A stretch of 64,000 bases of DNA from Perilla frutescens. Taxonomy: Eukaryota; Streptophyta; Magnoliopsida; Lamiales; Lamiaceae. Both the position numbers and the translations under genes were made by a program. The stretch is taken from assembly GCA_026008535.1 (NCBI GenBank), contig BRKX01000018.1, positions 21,336,088 through 21,400,087 of the forward strand, in the 5' to 3' direction. The notes beneath the pieces were generated by a model. The model was not told where the DNA came from, searched no databases, and was given only the letters and a program-made list of their open reading frames with translations. Every line of letters begins with the position of its first letter. The stretch's first letter is position 1. Positions 56,648 to 64,000 of the stretch are shown one piece after another.

Positions 56648-58094
56648 ATTCATTGTAAAATTAAATAAATATGGCATATTAGGAATATGAAGTTTGCTTG
56701 CTTAATTGTCTTTTTCAATATTTTTTTAAAAATTCAGTGAAACATTTCAATCAATCTATATGTAGTCTTAATTATGTCTTGCAAAATAAATTGAATGAAT
56801 TTTCTTAATTAGGGTGAAAATTGAAATGAGATATAATTAATTATGAAACATAGTGAATATATCATGTTTCATAGACATTCATTTAATTGAACACAAAGCA
56901 CCGAGAATGTTGGATCTAGAAAGTAAACCATGCTAAAAAAATACATATGAAGTTGAATATTTTATTGGGAAAAAAAAAAAAAAAACTATTTTCTTTAGTA
57001 ATCTTGACTTCTTGATATGTGATGTTTTGTAATTTTGACGTGTACACTGTAATAAAATTAAATAAACAGTGCATTGCCCTTGCCCGCCAGAGATATTGAT
57101 GATTAATGCTCGTGAATCGTGATATATACAACTTCAATTTCGGCTGACTATAGTGAAACAACCAATAGTGTCCCTACGTAATAATGTAAATTTGTAAGTT
57201 TTTATGTGCATATGTGGCTGCTAATTGAGCTCCTAGTCTGGAAACTTCAATTAAACCATCTAATAATGTAAATTTGTAAATTTTTATGTGCAGATGTAAA
57301 AGCTGCTAATTAAGCTCCTATAGTCAGCTGGTTACTTCTTGTGAGTTGTGACTACCCTTTTCGAACTAATTTTTAAGCACTCTAGATAAATAAGAACATA
57401 TATAATAATGTCAATGAAGAAGAACAAAAAAATGAGGAAGAATGAAGATAAATTTATAGTTAAAATATAACATTTCAATCAATTTGTGAATGATCATTTT
57501 AAAATGCAGTTTATATAATATGTGGAGGTAAAGAAAATAAAAAAAAGGAACCCTGGTAATATGACATAAATATTGATGACTAGCAAAAATGTAATAAGTA
57601 TTCTAAACTCTAAATTAATAAGAAAGCTCATACCCACAATATTTAAATATTCAAGAAACGACAAATTATGGTTAGTGTTCAACACGTGCCAAGAAAAGTG
57701 ACTTACCCCCGAAACATCCTTTTAGTTATACCATAAGCAAACGAGAAGGGTTTGTTTAATTGTCGTTTAGTGACGGTTAGTGTTGAAGTGAGATATCATG
57801 TAATCGAAGGTTTAAGTTCAAATAGTATCATTAGTTATGAGTCTGTCAAATTTAGTCAATTAAGTTAATTGTACAGACGTGGAGTTAATTACCTAACCAT
57901 GTAAAATCAAGTTAATTGATTTACAAGTTATTGCACAGCGCTTGCACATGCGTTAGGTTTACCCAACGGGCATGGGGTTTACTTGGCTAGACGAAACCAA
58001 GTTGGTTTGCAAGGTTATTGCATAGCCGTCCGCGGGGTTTACTTGACGCACTCTAGCCTGTCACACCCAAGTCACAATTGGTTTTCGACTTTAC
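56648..58094. other. AT-rich intergenic with a short tandem duplication
   Basis: TAATGTAAATTTGTAA then TTTTTATGTGCA, GCTGCTAATT(G/A)AGCTCCTA occurs at about 57182-57235 and 57264-57325 (period about 83 bp). A poly-A run is near 56971-56985. Near 57928 and 58013 GTTATTGCA(C/T)AGC recurs, followed by GGTTTAC; a third partial copy lies across the CACTA element at about 62873. The ORFs at 56916-57161, 57494-57685 and 57983-58291 are unsupported. Confidence 0.45.
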
Positions 58095-58109
58095 CACTAC
58101 AAGAAACCC

Positions 58110-58440
58110 ATTTTAAGGCGACGGAATTAGCGACAGAAAAGAATTCCGTCAACACGGGCGACGAACGGGCGACAACATGGCGGGAAGGACTTGGCGACGG
58201 ACTCGCCGTCACCACAATGGGCGACGGATACTTTCCGTCGCCTTACGATTTTTATTTTAATTTTTTTATTATTTTTAATGATAAAAAATAAGGCGACTGA
58301 ACAATTCCATCGCCCTAATTTATTTTTTATTTATTTTTACGCGAAATAATAAGGCGACGGAAGTATTTCGTCGCCTTATTTTATTTTTATTTTTATTTTA
58401 AAAAAGAACGGGCGACGAAATAGTCCGTCGCCCTGTCTAG
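58110..58440. repeat. Left subterminal motif array of the CACTA element
   Basis: About ten GGCGAC(G/A)(G/A)A words, mostly in facing pairs such as GGCGACGGATACTTTCCGTC and GGCGACGGAAGTATTTCGTC. In En/Spm elements such repeats bind the TNPA-type protein during transposition. Confidence 0.85.
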
Positions 58441-58479
58441 TAATATATGAGCAAGATACATTCTTCCCCCAATTTCACT

Positions 58480-58662
58480 TTGAATTCCTAGCCGTCCCCC
58501 GCCGCTGTCCCCCCCCCCCCCCGCCGTCCCCACCCCCGCCGCCGTCCTCCCCCTGCGCCTCTCTTTCTCTCTCTCTCTCACTCTCTCTCCATCCCCTGTC
58601 GCCTGCCACCGCCGAGGGCTCCCCTGCGCCGCCTGAGCCGCCTACCGTCGTCCCCCAATTTC
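58480..58662 (+). promoter_or_regulatory. GC/CT-rich leader of the CACTA transposase gene
   Basis: Runs of C (13 or more near 58510), GCCGCC words and a CTCTCT tract, ending in CCCAATTTCATGTAAGT, which resembles an exon end with a GT donor. It probably covers the promoter and first exon of the transposase message. Low certainty; no TATA box chosen. Confidence 0.4.
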
Positions 58663-58699
58663 ATGTAAGTTTTTTTTTTTTTTTGCAATTTGATTATAT

Positions 58700-59395
58700 T
58701 ATATGATGTTAATTATGTGATTTAGGGTTTACGATTTATTTATGTTGTAATTAAGTTTCTTAATTATGTGATGTTAACTATGTGATTTAGGGTTTAGGAT
58801 TTATTTATGTTTTAATTAAGTTTGTTAATTATGTGATTTAGGGTTTAGGGTTTATTTATGTGATTTTTATTTAATTAGAAAAAATGATATAATTGTTGGC
58901 TAAGATTATGATTTTTTACAACTAGCCCTCTAAGATAATTTTTTATTGTTAGCCCTCTAATAATCAAAAAAAACTTGACTAAGATAATTTTTGATTGTTA
59001 GCCCTCTAATAATAATAAAAATCTTAACTAAGATAATTTTTTATTATTAACCCTCTAATAATAAAAAAAGAAAAGAAAAACTTGACTAAGATAATTTATG
59101 AAAGAATGTTAGTTAGTTGACTTTATGAAAGCATGCTAATTAGTTGAATTTATCAAAGTATGTTAATTAGTTGAATTTATGAAAGCATGTTAATTAGTAC
59201 TTGTTTATGAAAACATGTTAATTAGTTGAATTTATGAAAACATGTTAGTTAAATGGGACGAGAGCCCCTCGGTCCCTCTATATTAATTGTACGTAGTTAG
59301 ATAATGGGACGAGGGTCCCTGGATCCCTCAATTTTAATTTTACGTATTTATATTGGGACGAGGGCCCCTGGATCTCTCTGGTGTTTGGTATCTGT
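58700..59395 (+). repeat. Four successive short tandem arrays in the CACTA 5' intron
   Basis: (i) 58718-58862: GTGATTTAGGGTTTA(G/C)GATTTATTTATG repeated, with telomere-like TTTAGGGTTTAGGG; (ii) 58920-59095: GACTAAGATAATTTTTTATTG plus GCCCTCTAATAAT, about 60-bp unit; (iii) 59100-59250: ATGAAA(G/A)CATGTTAATTAGTTG, about 28-bp unit; (iv) 59256-59375: GGGACGAGGGCCCCTGGATC, three copies, about 55-bp unit. Confidence 0.75.
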
Positions 59396-59567
59396 TATCT
59401 AGTTAACTTCAAAACCTAGTTAAGTTACGTCGATGACTTGGTCAAAATATAAGTTTCACGCCATTATGCTGCCGAATTTTTTCTTGATTGCTTTTATACT
59501 TTAGGCAAGTATAAATCGAGTCCCTAGTTGAGCTTGGATATATCAACGGAATCGAGACGAATCTAAT

Positions 59568-61824
59568 TTGTTTAAATTTGCACAAAAGATTGAAAGTTTT
59601 ATAGACTTTGCCACTAGTCATTCAGCATTTTTAGATGGGGAAAATATGAAGTGTCCATGTGCAAAGTGCAAGAATCGGCCTTATAGAAATCCATTTGAGG
59701 TCCGAATGCACCTTTGTCAGAACAGTTTTGTGCCTAATTATTACACGTGGACCTTTCATGGAAAGACGAGTCTGGCTGAAGATTTAGTTGACACGTATGA
59801 ACCAAATACGTATCACACAATGGTGATGGATGCTGCTGGGCCGGATTTTGATTTTGATTAGATGAATGGCGTTGAAGAAGCTCCCAATCTTGAAGCTCAA
59901 CGCTTTTATGATATGTTGGCTGCTGCGGACAACGAACTGTGGTCGGGCTGTGAGAGTCACACACAATTGTCTCTCGTGGCCCATTTGATGGCCTTGAAGT
60001 CTGAGCACCACTTCTCATAGAGGTGTTTTGACCAATTTACAAGTCTTCTGAAAGAGGTTGTGCCCAAAAATAATTTGGTCACCAGTAACTTCTATAGTAC
60101 GAAGAAACTTCTGCGTGATATGGGTTTGCCTTGGACAAACAAGCAAGCAATATTCCTCATGGCCTGTGATAGTCACACCCTATAATTTGCCACCTTGGTT
60201 GTATATGAAAGAACAGTACATATTTCTTACGATTTTGTGCCCGGGACAAGGAATCCGAATGAGAAGATTGATGTGTTCTTACAATCACTGATCGATGAAC
60301 TGATACAACTATGGGACGAGGGTGTACCAACATATGATATCTCATTGAAGCAGAACTTCCAGATGCGTGCAGCTTTGCTATGGACAATTAGTGATTTCCC
60401 TGCATATTCAATGTTATCTGGTTGGAGTACAGCAGGAAGGTTGGCTTGTCCACACTGTATGGATGAGACAGATGCCTTCACACTTGCTTCTTTTGGTAAA
60501 CAATCATTGTTTGACAACTATACTTGAAAAAGTTAAAAAACAACGTGAGGAATAAAGCAAGAGTTAAAGGGTCAATTTCCAATGCTTATTTGGTTGAAGA
60601 AGCATCATCATTATGCTCTTACTATTTTGATGATCATGTTATGATGAAGCACAGGAGCGTGCCTTGAAATTATGATGGTGGAGCCGATAATATCAATGAT
60701 TCTGAAGATAATCTGTCAATCTTCACACTTCCAGGACGAGCTTTTGGCAAAGTGTTAAGAAGGTGATTGACAGATGGTGAATATAAGGCTATACGAATCT
60801 ACGTATTGCTTAACTGTCAAGAAGTGACTGATCAATATGTTCCGTAAGTTATAATCACTCAATCTCCATAAAGTTCTTCCGTGTATTATGTTTAATTTTA
60901 ATATTCATCTATTTTCTCTTGTTGAAGGATGTTTGTTTCAGAATTGACAGCTCGTACTCTGAGTATCTCAATCTCTGACATCGATAAGGAAATAGATCAA
61001 GCGTTTCCAAATTGGTTTGCCAACTTTTTAAGTTTGTCTCAATTCTATAATCCGTTTGACTTAATTGTTTTGAAATATTAATTTGTCATACATTGCGTTT
61101 TTGCATAGGCTTATGATCGTTCCAACAATGTTTCTTAGTTGTTGGTAGATCTCTCGGTTGGTCCATCATGTAGGATTAGTACTTGTCATGGCTACTTTGT
61201 GAACGAGTATAAGTTTCACACGGTGTCACATGGGTCCTGAAGAGCCACAATCAATAATGGAGTGTGTGTTAAAGGCACTAATTACACCACCGACGAGAGT
61301 GATTACTATAGGAGATTGTTGGAGGTTGTGGAGGTTGAATATCCTGGTCATCCAATTAAGAAGATGACATTGTTCAAGTGTGAATGGTTTGATACGTCAA
61401 CACGGGGAGATAATGGTCCATCCTGCTTATAAAATGATATCCATTCATCAAGGACGTAGATATATAGGAGAGGATACATTTGTACTGGCTACTCAGGCAA
61501 CCCAAGTGTTCTATTGCTCATACCCGAGTTTGAATCGGTCCAAGAGTGATTGGTTGGCAGTTTGTAAGATAAATGTCAGATCGAACGTAGATGTTTCCTC
61601 CAACGCACCACCATCAAGTATATCTCTACCATTTCAAGATGATGAAAAGTTTGGCGTTACAAGCTCCCGTTATAGATGTTGATGACGATCCATTACCCAT
61701 TCACCCAGCGAGCGGTCTGGTAGATATTGAAGAAACCAATCTTGATGAATCTGTGTCGAATGATGAAGAGATCAGTTTATCTGATAAAGAACTTAGTGAT
61801 GAAGAGCTAGATGGTGATATTTGA
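59568..61824 (+). pseudogene. CACTA TNP2-type transposase, decayed
   Basis: 59568-59861 has the transposase-associated domain (CPCAKCKNRPYRNPFEVRMH, then YTWTFHGK). 60000-60180 carries a TNP2 N-terminal piece (FDQFTSLLKEVVPKNN). 60195-60527 holds the TNP2 core (YDFVPGTRNPNEKIDVFLQS, LLWTISDFPAYSMLSGWST, then CPHC). 60540-60780 matches the DUF4218 segment (GSISNAYLVEEASS). 61140-61682 matches DUF4216 (FVNEYKFHTVSHGS; CEWFDTS; FVLATQATQVFYCSYP). The final part is acidic. A large piece is missing between the TNP2 N-terminal part and the core, and stops (for example TAG after FDFD near 59860) and frame changes are frequent. TNP2 proteins cut the element ends; this copy cannot. Confidence 0.82.
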
Positions 61825-61985
61825 TAGAGTTCATTGTTTGCTGTACAAAACAATTATTTTTAATATTGAATAATTGATCGTCTTAAATGTCTCAATGACT
61901 TTATCTTTTTCATCTCTCATGTTTTTTGCTTTTAGTATTTTGTCTTTGTCTTCATGACTTTGTGTTTATCAGTTGTTTTTGTCAG

Positions 61986-62222
61986 ATGACTAGAGGTGGT
62001 GGAACAGGTGATTGTGCAGCAGGTGCTGGAGAAGCAGGCCAAGAAGTCAGGATGAAGGAAACTCCCCCAGTATATAGTAATTCATCTGGGAGCTAGAACA
62101 AATCAAAAGTGATGGATGGAGCACAAGCTAGTGCATCGACGAAGGAGGAAGGACCGACTGATTCATGGGGTAAAGCTGCAACGAGTGTTTGGGGTGGTGG
62201 AAGTGGCAAAGGAGGGTGGTGA
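61986..62222 (+). pseudogene. Gly-rich small frame at the 3' side of the CACTA element
   Basis: 79 codons from ATG 61986 to TGA 62220-62222, with TAG in frame at 62094. The N-terminal part is MTRGGGTGDCAAGAGEAG and the C-terminus is WGGGSGKGGW. It could be the last exon of the transposase or of a second (TNPA-like) product. No domain recognised. Confidence 0.3.
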
Positions 62223-62469
62223 GAGTGCCTAGGTAATGTGTTATCACCTTATGTATATTTGTGTGTGACAGATAGAATTTCTTATATGTTGATGGTTCAT
62301 TAATGCAAGGTGTTTTTTTATCTATATGTATTATACATTTGTATTATATATATATATATATATATATATATTTTCAGTTCATGATCTTTTATTATATTTT
62401 GGTACAAATAAATATTTAAAAAGAAAATTGGATTAAAAAAAATCAAAAAAATGAATTAATAAAAAAACA

Positions 62470-62820
62470 AAAATAGCGACGGAAATTATCCGTTGCCTGA
62501 ATTTTTTCAATTTTATATATTAAAATATTTTTTAATTTAGCGACGGAATATACCGTCACACTAGAAGGCGACGGAACACGTCCGTCGCCTTATTGTGTCG
62601 TCACAAATTCATGACAATTTACGACGACACTTTAAGGCAACGGAAAATCAGTCGCTAAGACTGTCACCAACCAAGGCGACGGAATATTCTGTCGCCTTTT
62701 TTTTAGCGATTAAAATTACGAGACGGACAATTTTCGTTGCATTTCCGTCGCCCGTTACATTAGCGACGGAAATTAGCCACCAGGCGATGGAAATTTCCGT
62801 CGCTATTCAGTGATTTTCTT
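62470..62820. repeat. Right subterminal motif array of the CACTA element
   Basis: About nine (A/G)GCGACGGAA words with facing partners (GGCGACGGAACACGTCCGTC, GGCGATGGAAATTTCCGTCG). Preceded by a (TA)n run at about 62347-62371. Mirrors the left array. Confidence 0.85.
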
Positions 62821-62829
62821 ATAGTGTAC

Positions 62830-63686
62830 TTGACCATCAGGTCACGCTTGATTTTTTAAATTGATTTGTAGGTTATTGCAAACTCACCCGAGCCGTAGTG
62901 TACATTACCCTCACGAGCAAAAAAAAAATGGTCCAATGACCTAATTAATGCTAATATAATTATATGAATAAACGAGTAAAGTATCAAGTAAATGAAGCAT
63001 AGATTTGTATAAATGTGAGCTTTCTCTAACAGAAACTAGGATTTACCATTTGTGATGTTTAATTTGAAAACAACATAACGAAATATATATATATAAATTC
63101 CTCCAATTAAGAAGACCTATTAATGTTAGCTCTACACAATGTATCACGCCTAATGTAACACGTACATGTCTCAGTTTTTCATACCCTCACACAATTATCA
63201 TGCCTAATGTAATAATACAGTTATCCCAATTTTTCATTAATTAAAACACTACCAGATAAGACATCTAGAATGAAATGTTTGATAATTATGCCAACTTAAT
63301 TACCTCTAAATGCGATTCAAAGAAAGACAAAACAACTTTTTACAGCCCCAGTATGTATGTGAACGTGATGATAATCCAATTAATTCAACCTAGCTAGCTA
63401 ACAGCCAAACCAATTTTGATTAAGAAATAAATCCAAAAATACGCTATTAATTTAACGCACGCAATATATATTACCAATAATGCATGCGTGTGTGTGTGTG
63501 TGTGTGTCTGGTCTGTACTGTAGTCTGTATATATACTTAGTTAGCTATATTATTCATCGCAAACAAAGAATTATGGATAGATATAATCAAGAATGAGAGT
63601 GAAGAATTGTTATCCATCCCTTATATATATAATACAAAATCAATTAAGGCATGTACAGCACAAGATGATATATACAAGAAGTTGAA
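62830..63686. other. Intergenic DNA and probable 3' UTR of the kinase gene
   Basis: AT-rich, with a (GT)n microsatellite near 63488-63507. The part next to 63686 should be the 3' UTR of the minus-strand kinase. No other gene seen. Confidence 0.45.
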
Positions 63687-64000
63687 TTATTGTTCTCGAA
63701 ACCATCCGTGACGGAGAGCATCTCTTGCTGTAATCCTTCGTTTGGGATCCATTTCCAATAGCTGTTCAAGCAGATCAAATCCACGAGCCCCAAACCACGG
63801 CACACCTGCTTCCGACGCTGCAACCGTCAGCCTCATCCGTAGCTTCATGTTCAACGGATCCTCCATTATTCCCTGCACCCGCGCAAGCTGGTCGATTTCC
63901 GATCTCCCCTCAAATAGAACTTTCTTCACCGCCAATTCCGCCATTATACACCCTACCGACCACATGTCTACTGCACTCGTATACCTATTCGCTCCCAACA
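63687..64000 (-). CDS. CDK/CMGC protein kinase, C-terminal part (gene runs off the right edge)
   Basis: The frame is open from the window edge to a stop at 63687. It begins within the activation-loop/APE to subdomain IX region (GANRYTSAVDMWSVGCIMAE, holding the conserved Asp of DMWSVGC), then LFEGRSEIDQL, and ends with subdomain XI (FDLLEQLLEMDPKRRITARD, then ALRHGWFREQ). This pattern fits cyclin-dependent kinases, closest in style to the CDKG/CDK11 type. Between IDQL and FDLLEQLL the segment seems about 20 residues shorter than usual and lacks the typical TPNE...WPG stretch, and the protein stops right after the kinase fold. It is therefore a divergent CDK-like kinase or a partial copy. The ATP-binding and catalytic loops are outside the window, so activity cannot be judged. 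Confidence 0.85.
   Translation of the reverse strand, partial: LGANRYTSAVDMWSVGCIMAELAVKKVLFEGRSEIDQLARVQGIMEDPLNMKLRMRLTVAASEAGVPWFGARGFDLLEQLLEMDPKRRITARDALRHGWFREQ

Larger units (their letters stand above)
58095..62826 (+). mobile_element. CACTA (En/Spm) transposon, 4.73 kb, TSD TAC
   Basis: Left end CACTACAAGAAA, right end TTTCTTATAGTG (inverted with one mismatch), with TAC at 58092-58094 and 62827-62829. Both subterminal regions carry many GGCGACGGA motifs. Inside are a GC-rich leader (58480-58660), a probable exon end ATTTCAT with a GTAAGT donor near 58663, intron-like tandem repeats (58700-59390) and a TNP2-type transposase remnant (59568-61824). It is decayed, but both ends look mobilisable in trans (inference). 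Confidence 0.93.

Noticed and set aside
57760..57860. Possible tRNA-like sequence (AAGGTTTAAGTTCAAATAG)
   Set aside because: No cloverleaf stems can be drawn and no TSD or tail is present.
58700..58862. Interstitial telomere repeat
   Set aside because: Only short TTTAGGGTTTAGGG words within a longer unit of about 70-80 bp; not a true telomeric tract.

Overview
This is nuclear DNA of a flowering plant, most likely a dicot. The evidence is AT-rich intergenic sequence, GT-AG introns, a TPD1-like secreted protein gene, a CDK-type kinase gene, and a load of LTR retrotransposons, MULE, CACTA, Tourist and Stowaway elements typical of angiosperms. I cannot name the species. Only two host genes are convincing: a complete three-exon TPD1-like gene (minus strand, 22898-25100) and the 3' end of a CDK/CMGC protein kinase gene (minus strand, 63687 to the right edge). 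Almost everything else is transposable-element sequence at different stages of decay.

Layout. 1-740: GC-rich tandem repeat. 905-1165: AT-rich tandem repeat. 2010-8013: remains of MULE DNA transposons, comprising an array of palindromes, a transposase N-terminus with two in-frame stops, and two antisense DUF1985 genes, with a non-coding repeat and an 861-bp TIR element between them. 9623-13002: broken Ty3/gypsy pol split by a 1.7-kb non-coding block. 13003-17345: 5'-truncated Ty1/copia, minus strand, whose terminal region holds a 2.36-kb chromovirus-type LTR. 17751-20353: a Tourist MITE, a tRNA-type SINE and a 642-bp MITE. 22898-26100: TPD1-like gene and its upstream region. 26969-28229: long-TIR element.

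28257-53433 is a four-level nest. A solo LTR (TSD GATAT) was split by copia A (minus, TSD ATGCA/ATGCC). Copia A was split inside its reverse transcriptase by copia B (plus, TSD TTATC). The 5' LTR of copia B was split by a chromovirus, gypsy C (minus, TSD GTTTA). LTR divergence judged by eye falls from A to B to C, which agrees with the nesting order. 53590-56645: a series of MITEs including a Stowaway. 58095-62826: a CACTA element (TSD TAC) with inverted-pair subterminal motifs and a decayed TNP2-type transposase. 62827-63686: intergenic, then the kinase.

No new defence or metabolic system is visible. The most notable items are the fully resolved nest, the palindrome array ahead of the MULE transposase, the palindromic subterminal code of the CACTA element, and the finding that every premature stop in copia B can be explained by a C:G to T:A transition.
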